Numbered from the stretch's first letter, positions 20,047-29,160 are shown. The stretch is DNA of 64,000 nt from an uncultured Clostridia bacterium (GCA_947598205.1 CANQFB010000006.1:1-64000); one strand, 5' to 3'. A program made the numbers and translations. The notes: generated by a model from the letters alone, not told the origin.

Positions 20047-20228
20047 TCGCTTTTTACCTCCTCTTCCCGGTCTCGCAAGGCATCATAGGCGGCTTCCTGT
20101 TTCGTAAGCGCTTTGTGCCCGTCCTTGGCGGCTCGAAAATAAATTTAGCATACCCGCATGGAAAAGTCAAGCGGTTTTACGCATAGATCGCGGATTTTTT
20201 CGCAAACTGCATGCAAAAGGAGAAAAAT

Positions 20229-20672
20229 ATGGACATCAAAAAGAGCGAAGAGGTTTTGGCAGAAGTTCACCGCAACTGCCAATATGCCATCCAATCCATC
20301 TCGGATATTCTTCCCGAGACGGACGACGAGGAGATCAAAGAGGAACTTTTGCGCCAGCATGAGGAATATGAGCGCATCGGCGGAAAGGCCGCCCTTCTTG
20401 CAAAAGAGCGGGAGATCGAGCTCAAAAACCCCAATCCCATCAAAAAGGGAATGATGTGGATGGGCATCAAAATGAATGCGATGAAAGACGATTCCCGCGC
20501 CCATATCGCCGAGATGATGGTGCAGGGCACAGTGATGGGCATCACCGCGCTCAAGACGACGCTCGGGGAGATGTCGCCCGATTTTGCCGACGAGGAGATC
20601 CGCCAGCTCGCAAAGGAGCTCTTAAAATCGGAAGAGCAGTTTGAAAAGACGTGGAAAAATCTGATTGCTTGA
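20229..20672 (+). CDS. Conserved hypothetical helical protein
   Basis: RBS aaaaggagaaaaat before ATG; MDIKKSEEVLAEVHRNCQYAIQSISDILPETDDEEIKEELLRQHEEYERIGGKAALLAKE. Confidence 0.75.
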   Translation: MDIKKSEEVLAEVHRNCQYAIQSISDILPETDDEEIKEELLRQHEEYERIGGKAALLAKEREIELKNPNPIKKGMMWMGIKMNAMKDDSRAHIAEMMVQGTVMGITALKTTLGEMSPDFADEEIRQLAKELLKSEEQFEKTWKNLIA

Positions 20673-20900
20673 CGCATTACGGGCATACCATGCCCGAGGA
20701 AAAGCGCTTTATTTTGTGAAACACGTATAAACTGCACCAATCTTCGTCCACGGTAATCAATGTCGCGATAATTTGTCCCTTGCCCACCCCTATGCGGGGT
20801 GGGCCTTTCCCCACTGCCCCCGTAAGGGCGATAAAGTGCATTTCAATATAAAAAGCGGTGGGTTCAAAAGAATCCGCCGCACAATGTGTTCCGAATAGAA

Positions 20901-21611
20901 TTATGCTTCACTGTTCACCTTTAAGTACCACTCCTCTATCGTTTTTCCGTTCAAAGAGTTCTCGATCGCTTCCATACTTTCGTCAAGCACGATCTTCCCC
21001 TGCTTCATCACGCATAGGCGGGTGGCGATCTTGGCGAGTTCGTCGAGAATATGGCTTGAAATGATGATCGTGACGCCCTTTTCGCGGTTTAGACGCAAAA
21101 GAAGGTTGCGGATATCATTTATCCCTTGGATATCCAAGCCGTTGATCGGCTCATCCAAAAGGAGCAATTCGGGCTCTCCGACAAGCGCCATTGCGATCCC
21201 AAGCCTCTGCTTCATGCCCATCGAATACCGCACTGTCATCTTCTTCTTAACATCGCCCAGCCCGACGAGCTCCAACAGCCCCGTGAGCTCCTCTTTCTTG
21301 CACCGATACCCGATGGCGAGCGCCTTGGCCTTAAGATTTTGATACCCCGTCATATCGCCGTATAGCCCGGGCTTTTCGATTAGTGTTCCGATCTTACTCA
21401 CGTTGACATCGGGCGCATACTTCAACTCCCCGCTACTCTGCTTCAACAGACGGCATAAAATGCGCAGGAGCGTCGTCTTGCCCGCGCCGTTGTTTCCGAC
21501 GAGGCCGTATATCTCCCCGCGCCTGATACCGAGCGTCACCTCGTCGAGCGCCTTTTGTTTGCGGTATGCCTTGGTGATATTTTTTACTTCAATCAAATTC
21601 TCCATCTCCAT
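20901..21611 (-). CDS. ABC transporter ATP-binding protein
   Basis: Walker A GLVGNNGAGKTTLLR, YSMGMKQRLGIAMALVGEPELLLLDEPINGLD; start may be the internal ATG at 21605. Confidence 0.92.
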   Translation of the reverse strand: MEMENLIEVKNITKAYRKQKALDEVTLGIRRGEIYGLVGNNGAGKTTLLRILCRLLKQSSGELKYAPDVNVSKIGTLIEKPGLYGDMTGYQNLKAKALAIGYRCKKEELTGLLELVGLGDVKKKMTVRYSMGMKQRLGIAMALVGEPELLLLDEPINGLDIQGINDIRNLLLRLNREKGVTIIISSHILDELAKIATRLCVMKQGKIVLDESMEAIENSLNGKTIEEWYLKVNSEA

Positions 21612-21620
21612 CGTGCCACC

Positions 21621-22361
21621 TCAATAACTCTTCCTCGAATAGGCGAGCCACGCAATGAGAAAGGAAAGTATCCCGAACCCAATCATCACACCGAAACAGG
21701 CCCATTGGAACTTTGATGGAAGATCTGCGGCGATATTGGTCGCACCGCCGAACAGAGAGTAGAACTCGAATGCGCAACCATGTCCGATGGCAAGATTCAC
21801 GCCCTGTTCTAAAAAAGAATGTAAAAAGAAGTAGGATAGTGTGACAAGCGCCACCACGATCCCATATTTGCAAATACAGCAAAAAGCCAAAACAACCATA
21901 CCGATCACGACCGCAAGCCCGAGCCGCATAAGTTCGATCAAGACGAATTTCCAAAGCGGCACACCGTTGCCATCTGCCAAGCTATAAAAGACTGCGTTGC
22001 CCCATGCGGCGTTTACGATCGTCTGCACGAGAAAAATTAAGAAATAGGTGACGACGGCGAACGAGAAGATAATGATGATTTTAGAGAGGATATAGTAAAT
22101 TTTCTTCGAGGAAATATAGGTATTCTTGATATATCCCGAAGCAAAATCTCTCGTACAGAAAGCGATCGCAAAGGTCATTACGATAAGGGGGACACTCATG
22201 CTCGCGCTCGCCTGCATCGTAACAAGAATGGAATTGCGGGATCCGGCATAGGACGAGATGATCGGTCCGGAAACCGCATACAATGCGCATGCTACCATAC
22301 AGACGATGATCGCGCAGGAGTGAAAAATCAGATAAAAATCATGTCTCAATGCACTTTTCAT
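21621..22361 (-). CDS. ABC transporter permease (ABC-2-like)
   Basis: Hydrophobic multi-TM protein directly upstream of the ATPase gene; MKSALRHDFYLIFHSCAIIVCMVAC. Confidence 0.8.
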   Translation of the reverse strand: MKSALRHDFYLIFHSCAIIVCMVACALYAVSGPIISSYAGSRNSILVTMQASASMSVPLIVMTFAIAFCTRDFASGYIKNTYISSKKIYYILSKIIIIFSFAVVTYFLIFLVQTIVNAAWGNAVFYSLADGNGVPLWKFVLIELMRLGLAVVIGMVVLAFCCICKYGIVVALVTLSYFFLHSFLEQGVNLAIGHGCAFEFYSLFGGATNIAADLPSKFQWACFGVMIGFGILSFLIAWLAYSRKSY

Positions 22362-22806
22362 TCTTTTTTCCTTTTTGTATTTTTGTACGAATTGACATGT
22401 GGGAAAGATTAAACGATACCGTGGTGTTTATTACTTATAATGTGCATCTGTATACTCACCTGTTGCCACGCATTATATCACTGCGTTTTTGCAATGTCAA
22501 CACGAGAAAGAATTTTTCTGTAATCTCGTAAAATGTTGGCAAGAGTGCTGTTTTTGATACGGAATACGGTACGCACAGGACCTCTGAGTACGTCATAATG
22601 AGATCGTTGAATATCGCCTTATAATAAAATCTCGCCCTTCAATTATGTTCAGGGTGACGTGATCGGAAATAGACGGACTGCGCAAAAGGGGATTCTTCGG
22701 AGAGTTGCTTTTGCATTTTCATTATGATTTATCGGCTCAGAATGACGTGAAACCCATCCACGCGCGGGGCAGAATGACACGTTTAACGCTTCTGACTGCG
22801 TTTTGC

Positions 22807-23400
22807 TTATTCTATCATCGGTCTTACGCGGAGGGGGAGACCGATTTTTTCTGCAAGGGCGCGGCAGGCGGTGATCTCGTCTTCGCCGATGCAATCGACG
22901 ACGGAAAACCACGCGTTCACGCCGTTTATCTTGCAGTCGCGGGCGAAGGCGAGAAGACCTTCAAACGCCCCCTCGATCTGCGGGCGGCAGAGTTCGTCGT
23001 ACTTTTCTTTCGAGGAAGCGTTGAGGGAGATATTCACGCCGTCAAGTTTGCCTTTGAGCATCTTTGCGATACCCATGTCCGCGATGAGCGCTCCGTGCCC
23101 GTTGGTGTTGACGCGCGTCTTCCCGCCTCTTTCGTGAACATAGTCGCAAATTTCAAGCATCGCGTCGAGGCGGTAGGTGGGCTCGCCGAAGCCGCAAAAG
23201 ACGATCTCGCCATACCGCTTCGGGTCGTCGATCTCGGCGATGACTTGCCCCACGGTCGGCTCTCCTTCTTTCAGCCAAAGGGGGTAGCCCTCGTAAGTCT
23301 CCTTGCCGTTGCGCACGCAGAAGGTGCAACGGTTGGAACAACGGTTGGTGAGATTGATATAGAGATTATTCCCGATTTGGTAGGTATAGGTATCTTTCAT
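22807..23400 (-). CDS. TatD-associated radical SAM protein
   Basis: MKDTYTYQIGNNLYINLTNRCSNRCTFCVRNGKETYEGYPLWLKEGEPTVGQV; CxxxCxxC; adjacent to tatD. Confidence 0.87.
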   Translation of the reverse strand: MKDTYTYQIGNNLYINLTNRCSNRCTFCVRNGKETYEGYPLWLKEGEPTVGQVIAEIDDPKRYGEIVFCGFGEPTYRLDAMLEICDYVHERGGKTRVNTNGHGALIADMGIAKMLKGKLDGVNISLNASSKEKYDELCRPQIEGAFEGLLAFARDCKINGVNAWFSVVDCIGEDEITACRALAEKIGLPLRVRPMIE

Positions 23401-23403
23401 AAT

Positions 23404-24162
23404 TCAATGAAGTTTGGGGAAGAGGGCGCAGGCGTTTTGGCGTATTTGCGCCTTCATCTCCTCGAAGTCGATGCCCTTCAAAGAAGCGAGTTTTTCCACG
23501 ATGACGGGAATGTTCGCGGGGGTATTTTTCTCCCCGCGGAAGGGAGAAAGGTAGGGGCTGTCCGTCTCCGACAAGATGCGCTCCATGGGGCAGGCGCGTA
23601 CGCTTTCCGCGACATGTCTTGCATTTTTGAAGCAGGCGACGCCGCCGAAGGAAAAATATGCGCCGAGCTCGAGGAATTCGGGCAAATTCTCCGCGCCGTA
23701 CGAATAGCAGTGCATCAAAAACCCGTGCTTCATGCGCCCGAAGTGTTCCCGCAGAATGGCGAGAGTATCGGCGCAGGCGTCCCGCGAGTGGATCTGCACG
23801 GGGAGGGAAAGCTCCTCCGCGGCATGAAGTTGCGCTTCAAACGCCGCCCGTTGCGCCCGCTTATCGGGGTCGGGATAGTGGTAATCGAGCCCGATCTCCC
23901 CCACCGCGACGCACTTTTCGTCCGCGGCCGCCTCTTCGAGCGTCTCGACCGTCTCCCGCCCGAAGTTTTCGAGCTCGGAGGGGTGCACGCCCACGGTGAA
24001 GAACGCCCCTTCGTACTCCTTGCAGAACTTTGCGTGCCAAGCGGCGTGCTCCAAGGTATCGGCCGCGAGGATGACCTTCGTCACACCCGTCGCCTTGATC
24101 TTCTCCCATTCGGTGGGGAAGTCGTACCCTTCCTCGGCAAAGTGGGCGTGGACGTCGATCAT
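23404..24162 (-). CDS. tatD: TatD family hydrolase (deoxyribonuclease)
   Basis: MIDVHAHFAEEGYDF...AVGEIGLDYHYPDPDKRAQRAAFEAQLHAAEELSLPVQIHSRDA...ETDSPYLSP; ATGA overlap with metG stop. Confidence 0.92.
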   Translation of the reverse strand: MIDVHAHFAEEGYDFPTEWEKIKATGVTKVILAADTLEHAAWHAKFCKEYEGAFFTVGVHPSELENFGRETVETLEEAAADEKCVAVGEIGLDYHYPDPDKRAQRAAFEAQLHAAEELSLPVQIHSRDACADTLAILREHFGRMKHGFLMHCYSYGAENLPEFLELGAYFSFGGVACFKNARHVAESVRACPMERILSETDSPYLSPFRGEKNTPANIPVIVEKLASLKGIDFEEMKAQIRQNACALFPKLH

Positions 24163-26222
24163 CTGACCTTCGCCCCGCTCGCCATGATTTTTTCGGGGGT
24201 GAGGAGGGAGAGGTTGCCCTCCCCGTCTTCGGCACACAGGATCATGCCCTCGGAGAGTACGCCGCAAAGTTTTACGGGCTTTAAGTTGGTGACGACGACC
24301 ACCTTCTTCCCCACCATCTCTTCGGGCGTGTAGAATTTGGCGATACCCGAGACGACGGAGCGCACTTCTTCGCCGATTTTCACCGTCTCGTGGAGAAGTT
24401 TTTCGCTCTTTTTCACCTTTTCGCAGGCGATGACCTCGCCGATTTTCAGCTCCACTTTGGCGAAGTCGTCGATGGTGATCTCGGACTGCGTATTGGGGGA
24501 TCCTTCGGCGGGCTCAGGATGACGCGCGGGGTTAAAGACGTCATCCCGAGGGGCATCGCCCCGAGAGGATCCCCTTGATGAAAGCGCGGACTGCGTATTG
24601 GGGGATCCACTCGCCCCCTGCGGGGGCTCGGAATGACAGGTCAATTTTTTTACGAGTTTTTCCACTTCGGCGAGCTCCTTCTTCACATCGATGCGGGGGA
24701 AGACGGGCGGGATCTTCTCGACGGGCGCGCCCGCCTTGAGCGTCCCGAACGTGAGGCTCTCGAAGCCCGCGTTCTCGTCGGAGGAGAAACTTTTCAAAAT
24801 GGCCGCGGAGGCCTTGGTGAGGAAGGGCTTCAAGAGCACCGCGCAGATGCGCACGGTCTCGGCGAGGTTATAAAGTATCGCGCCGAGGCGCTCCTTCTTT
24901 TCGGGGTCTTTGGCGAGGATCCACGGCGTGGTCTCGTCGATATATTTGTTGGCGCGGTCGATGACGGCGAAGATGTCCGCAAGCGCTTCGGGCGCATTGA
25001 GGGCGCCCATGTCCGCATCCACCTTTTCAAAAAGCCCTTCGCACATGGCAATGAGTTCGCCGTCCGTCCCCTCAACGGGCCCGCGGGCGGGAAGTTTTCC
25101 CCCGAAGTTCTGGGCGATCATCGCCTGCGTGCGGGAGACCAGATTGCCGAGGTCGTTGGCAAGATCGGCGTTGATGCGGCCGAGGAAGCGCTCTCCCGTG
25201 TATTCGCCGTCGCTCCCGAAGGGAATTTCGCGCAGAAGGAAGTAACGGACGGCGTCCGTTCCGTAGCGTTTTACTAGTTCGTAAGGATCGGTGAGCTCGC
25301 TCTTTGCGGCCTCCTGTTTGCTCTTGGAGAGCTTGTCTCCGCCGATGAGAAGCCACCCATGTCCGTAGACCTGCCTCGGGATAGGCTCTCCGAGGGCCAT
25401 CAAAATGGCGGGCCAGATGATGGCGTGGAAGCGCACGATCTCCTTCCCCACCATGTGGAGCTCGGCGGGCCAGAACTTCTTGTAGAGCTCGTCGTGCTTT
25501 GTCCCGTAGCCGAGGGCAGAGATGTAGTTGGAGAGGGCGTCGATCCACACATAGGCGGTGTGCTTTGGGTCGAAAGGAAGGGGCACGCCCCACTTCACCG
25601 TCGTGCGGGAGACGCACAGATCCTGAAGCCCCGCCTTGAGGAAGTTGTTCACCATCTCGTTCACGCGGGACTTGGGCTGTAAAAATTCGGGGTTTTCTTC
25701 ATAAAGTTTCAAAATGCGGGGGGCGTACTTGGAGAGGCGGAAGAAGTAGCTCTCCTCCTTTTGAAGCGCAACTTCCCTGCCGCAGTCGGGGCACTTGCCG
25801 CCCTTAAGCTGGCTCTCCGTCCAAAAGGCTTCGCACGGGGTGCAATAATACCCTTCGTACTCCGCCTTGTAAATATCGCCGCTCTCATAGAGTTTTTGAT
25901 AGATCTTTTGCACGCACGCGACATGGTCCGCATCGGTAGTGCGGATAAAGCGGTCGTAGGAGACGTCCAAGAGCTTCCACATCTCCTTGAGCTCTGCAAC
26001 GAGGGGATCGACGAACCCGAGGGGTGTGACGCCCCGCTTCTTCGCCTCTTTTTCCACCTTTTGACCGTGCTCGTCCGTCCCCGTGAGGAAGAAGACCTCT
26101 TCCCCCTTCATCTTATGGAAGCGCGCGAGGGCGTCGCAGATGACGGTGGTATAGCAGTGGCCGATGTGCCAATTCCCGCTGGGATAATAGATGGGCGTGG
26201 TGATATAGTATTTGCTTGCCAT
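24159..26222 (-). CDS. metG: Methionyl-tRNA synthetase with fused C-terminal tRNA-binding (Trbp111-like) domain
   Basis: MASKYYITTPIYYPSGNWHIGHCYTTVICDALAR...KLSKSKQ; C-terminal ITIDDFAKVELKIGEVI. Confidence 0.95.
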   Translation of the reverse strand: MASKYYITTPIYYPSGNWHIGHCYTTVICDALARFHKMKGEEVFFLTGTDEHGQKVEKEAKKRGVTPLGFVDPLVAELKEMWKLLDVSYDRFIRTTDADHVACVQKIYQKLYESGDIYKAEYEGYYCTPCEAFWTESQLKGGKCPDCGREVALQKEESYFFRLSKYAPRILKLYEENPEFLQPKSRVNEMVNNFLKAGLQDLCVSRTTVKWGVPLPFDPKHTAYVWIDALSNYISALGYGTKHDELYKKFWPAELHMVGKEIVRFHAIIWPAILMALGEPIPRQVYGHGWLLIGGDKLSKSKQEAAKSELTDPYELVKRYGTDAVRYFLLREIPFGSDGEYTGERFLGRINADLANDLGNLVSRTQAMIAQNFGGKLPARGPVEGTDGELIAMCEGLFEKVDADMGALNAPEALADIFAVIDRANKYIDETTPWILAKDPEKKERLGAILYNLAETVRICAVLLKPFLTKASAAILKSFSSDENAGFESLTFGTLKAGAPVEKIPPVFPRIDVKKELAEVEKLVKKLTCHSEPPQGASGSPNTQSALSSRGSSRGDAPRDDVFNPARHPEPAEGSPNTQSEITIDDFAKVELKIGEVIACEKVKKSEKLLHETVKIGEEVRSVVSGIAKFYTPEEMVGKKVVVVTNLKPVKLCGVLSEGMILCAEDGEGNLSLLTPEKIMASGAKVR
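24482..24643. repeat. Intergenic-type palindromic repeat modules inside the metG reading frame
   Basis: Two copies of ggactgcgtattgggggatcc..., one ending ...ctcaggatgacg and one ...gctcggaatgaca, flanking gtcatcccgaggggcatcgccccgagaggatcccc; translated in frame as CHSEPPQGASGSPNTQSALSSRGSSRGDAPRDDVFNPARHPEPAEGSPNTQS. Confidence 0.88.
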
Positions 26223-26288
26223 ATAATACCTCTTTTGCATTATAGCGCAGTTCAAAGAAAAAGTAAATGTATTTTGTGCCAAAGCCCT

Positions 26289-26316
26289 TGCAAATTCTTT
26301 TTGGGTATGGTAGAAT
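26289..26316 (+). promoter_or_regulatory. Sigma70-like promoter driving leader RNA copy 1
   Basis: ttgcaa (-35) ... tagaat (-10), just upstream of the start of the structured leader. Confidence 0.6.
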
Positions 26317-26322
26317 AATTTC

Positions 26323-26464
26323 GCGACACAATAGAATACTAACCATATTAAGATACAGCGGCATCGGTGTATCCTTTTTACCTTATATGGTTAGTTTATT
26401 GTGTCGCAACAATTCGGGGATACTCGAAGCGGGCGCTCCTCGGATTGGAGCGTCTTTTTTATTT
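26323..26464 (+). ncRNA. Structured 5' leader (putative cis-regulatory RNA) with intrinsic terminator, copy 1
   Basis: P1 gcgacacaat/attgtgtcgc; P2 actaaccatat/atatggttagt; P3 gataca/tgtatc; ttcggggatactcgaa hairpin; terminator gcgctcc-tcggatt-ggagcgtctttttt. Homologous copy at 52317. Confidence 0.8.
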
Positions 26465-26495
26465 CGCCCGCAAATATTTTTACAAGGAGTTCTAT

Positions 26496-28277
26496 ATGAA
26501 AAAGAAATTTTGGCTCATCTTGCTCGCGATCGCGAGCGCACTTTGCCTCGCATTTGCGATTGCCGCCTGTGGAGGCGGGAACGGTGAAAACAGCGGCTCG
26601 GGTGAGGGCGAGGGAAAACACACCCATAGCTTCACTTGGGTCTACAACGACGACGCGACCTGCATCGAAGACGGCACGGAGACACAGCACTGTTCCTGCG
26701 GCGAAACGGGCGAAACGCGCACAAAGACGGGTACGAAACTCGGGCACGATATTCAACCTCTCCCCGCAAAAGAGGCTACCTGTTCGGAGAGCGGCTATTC
26801 CGCCCACAACGGTTGCACCCGTTGCGGATACGCCGAGGAAACGATTGAATACACGGATGCGCTTCATGTCAAGTATGAGTTGAACGAGGATGGCGACGCG
26901 TATATTGTTACAGGTCTCGACGATGCTTGCAGTGATACGCAAATCTTGATCCCGAATTTCTATAAAGGACTTCCTGTGACCTCGATCGGCTATAAGGCGT
27001 TCTATGATTGCACAGAACTTAAAAGCGTCGCCATTCCCGAGGGTGTGACCTCGATCGGAGATTCTGCGTTCGCCTATTGCAAATTTACAGGCATTGACAT
27101 CCCCGACAGCGTGACCTCGATCGGAAAGAATGCGTTCGATCGTTGCACAAGACTAACATACATTACCATTCCGAACAGCGTGACCTTGATTGAAGAGGGG
27201 GCGTTCGATCGTTGCACAAGCCTTACAAGCATTACAATCCCCGACAGCGTGACCTCGATCGGAAGCTATGCGTTTGCATATTGCGACGGGTTGACGAGCA
27301 TCACGATCCCCGATAGCGTGACCTTAATCGGAGAGGGGGCGTTCGGTTGTAGCGGACTGGAACATATTACCGTGGAAAAAGGGAATACAGCCTATCGTAG
27401 CGTGAAAGATTGCTTGATCGAAATTTCAACCGAAACTTTGATATCGGGCTGTAAAAACAGTGTGATCCCCGACGACGTGACCTCGATCGGCAGTTGTGCG
27501 TTCTATAATTGCACGAGCCTTACAAGTATTACCATTCCCGAGGGCGTAACCTCAATCGGAGAGGGGGCATTCGCGTTTTGTTGTTCGCTTGAAAACATTA
27601 TCATTCCAGACAGCGTGACCTTGATCGGAGATTTTGCGTTCTGGTGTTGCGAGAGCCTTGAAAGCATCACCATTCCCAATGGCGTGACCTCGATCGGAAG
27701 CACGGCGTTCCGCAGTTGCACAAGCCTCACAAGCATTACCATACCCGACAGCGTGACCTCGATCGGAGATTATGCGTTCGACGGTTGCACAAGACTTAAA
27801 AGCATTACCATACCCGACAGCGTGACCTCGATCGGAGATTATGCGTTCTATCTGTGCGAGCGGCTTGAAAGCATCACCATTCCCGAGGGCGTAACCTCGA
27901 TCGGATATAGGGCGTTCGCGTTTTGTTATTCGCTTGAAAACATTATCATTCCAGACAGCGTGACCTCGATCGGAGAAGATGCGTTCGACGGTTGTCGGTC
28001 GCTTGAAAGCATTATCATTCCCGATAGCGTGACCTCGATCGGAGCTTTTGCGTTCCATGAGTGTAGGTGGCTGAAAAAAGTGTACTATGGCGGGACGAAG
28101 GCGGAATGGAAAAATATTTCTATAAGCAGCTATGGCAACTCCTATTTGACTTCTGCGACGCGGTACTACTTCACCGAGGACGCGCCGACGGCGGAGGAGT
28201 GGGCGGAATGGAACTATTGGTGGCACTACGACGAAGAGACGGGAGAAGTCGTCGAATGGGTGAAACCGCAGGCATGA
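26496..28277 (+). CDS. BspA-like leucine-rich-repeat surface lipoprotein
   Basis: MKKKFWLILLAIASALCLAFAIAACGGG lipobox; many ITIPDSVTSIGxxAFxxCxxLxS repeats (about 23 aa). Confidence 0.93.
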   Translation: MKKKFWLILLAIASALCLAFAIAACGGGNGENSGSGEGEGKHTHSFTWVYNDDATCIEDGTETQHCSCGETGETRTKTGTKLGHDIQPLPAKEATCSESGYSAHNGCTRCGYAEETIEYTDALHVKYELNEDGDAYIVTGLDDACSDTQILIPNFYKGLPVTSIGYKAFYDCTELKSVAIPEGVTSIGDSAFAYCKFTGIDIPDSVTSIGKNAFDRCTRLTYITIPNSVTLIEEGAFDRCTSLTSITIPDSVTSIGSYAFAYCDGLTSITIPDSVTLIGEGAFGCSGLEHITVEKGNTAYRSVKDCLIEISTETLISGCKNSVIPDDVTSIGSCAFYNCTSLTSITIPEGVTSIGEGAFAFCCSLENIIIPDSVTLIGDFAFWCCESLESITIPNGVTSIGSTAFRSCTSLTSITIPDSVTSIGDYAFDGCTRLKSITIPDSVTSIGDYAFYLCERLESITIPEGVTSIGYRAFAFCYSLENIIIPDSVTSIGEDAFDGCRSLESIIIPDSVTSIGAFAFHECRWLKKVYYGGTKAEWKNISISSYGNSYLTSATRYYFTEDAPTAEEWAEWNYWWHYDEETGEVVEWVKPQA

Positions 28278-28301
28278 GAAAGAGAATATGAAAAATAAGG
28301 A

Positions 28302-28347
28302 GACCGCCGAGGGGGATGCCATGTCCGCCTCGGCGGGTATTTTTTGA
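28302..28347 (+). terminator. Intrinsic terminator with long loop carrying atgccatgtccg
   Basis: gaccgccgag-ggggatgccatgtccgc-ctcggcgggtatttttt. Confidence 0.83.
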
Positions 28348-28365
28348 ACTGCGTATGAGGGGTTT

Positions 28366-28550
28366 TAATAACGTCATGTTGAGCCTGCCGAAACATCACC
28401 GCAGTATAAAATAAGGTGATGCTTCAACTGCGTTCAGCATGACGTATTCAGAACCCCTCCCCCCACCCGTCGCGGCAGAGCCGTGACACCCTCCCCCTCG
28501 TATGCGAGGGGGAGGGCTTCTCTCATCAGTCGCCTGCGGTGTTCTAATTG
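28366..28550. repeat. Intergenic repeat modules (cgtcatgttgagcctgccgaaacatcaccgc...; ccccacccgtcgcggcagagccgtgacaccc)
   Basis: Same families as at 45.6-46.4 kb and 52.1 kb. Confidence 0.75.
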
Positions 28551-28575
28551 ACAAATTCTGACAATATAGTAAAGC

Positions 28576-29160
28576 GTGAACGGAATATTTGCGGTCATAT
28601 TCATTGCGTCGTGCGCGCTCTTTTTGTTTTCCAACCCCGACGGGTTTCTTTCCGCCATGCTCTCGGGCGGGCAGAAGGCGGCCACGCTCTCGCTCTCCCT
28701 TCTCGCCGTGTATTGCGTGTGGCTGGGATTTTTCAAAATTTTGGAGCGGAGCGGGCTTTCCGAGAAGATAACAAGGCATACCATGTCCGCGACGAGGCGG
28801 TTATTCCGCTCCGACGATAAGGAGGCGCTTTCCCTTGCGGGGGAAAATCTTTCCGCCAATCTTTTGGGGCTTCCCGGGGCCCCCACGCCCCTCGGAATCA
28901 AGGCGACGAAGCGCTTTATCGAGGGCGGGAACGACTACGCCGCCGATATGCTCTTCGTGCTCAATGCGACGAGTTTACAACTCCTTCCCACCACCGTGAT
29001 CGCCCTGCGCCTTGCCGCGGGCTCGGCTCTGCCCGCCGACATCTTCCTTCCCACCCTGCTCGCGACCCTGCTTTCCTCCCTTATCGGGGGGACGCTCGTC
29101 TTTTTGACGCGCAAAAGAAGAAAAAAGCCCGCGCTCTCCAGAGAGGGAAGGGCGGCATGA
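28576..29160 (+). CDS. spmA: Spore maturation protein A (nucleoside recognition domain), GTG start
   Basis: LLGLPGAPTPLGIKATKRFIEG...MLFVLNATSLQLLPTTVIALR; overlaps spmB by ATGA. Confidence 0.87.
   Translation: MNGIFAVIFIASCALFLFSNPDGFLSAMLSGGQKAATLSLSLLAVYCVWLGFFKILERSGLSEKITRHTMSATRRLFRSDDKEALSLAGENLSANLLGLPGAPTPLGIKATKRFIEGGNDYAADMLFVLNATSLQLLPTTVIALRLAAGSALPADIFLPTLLATLLSSLIGGTLVFLTRKRRKKPALSREGRAA

Noticed and set aside
20047-20150. L21 ribosomal-protein leader upstream of rplU
   Set aside because: Plausible from gene context but I could not confirm the conserved secondary structure by eye.
22705-24333. 542-aa plus-strand ORF
   Set aside because: Spans the antisense of the radical SAM gene, tatD and the end of metG; not a plausible gene.
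26323-26407. Invertible promoter or IS end, given the inverted repeat GCGACACAAT...ATTGTGTCGC
   Set aside because: The inverted repeat encloses further nested stems with compensatory changes between copies and is followed by a terminator and a gene; RNA structure explains it better. No recombinase is nearby.
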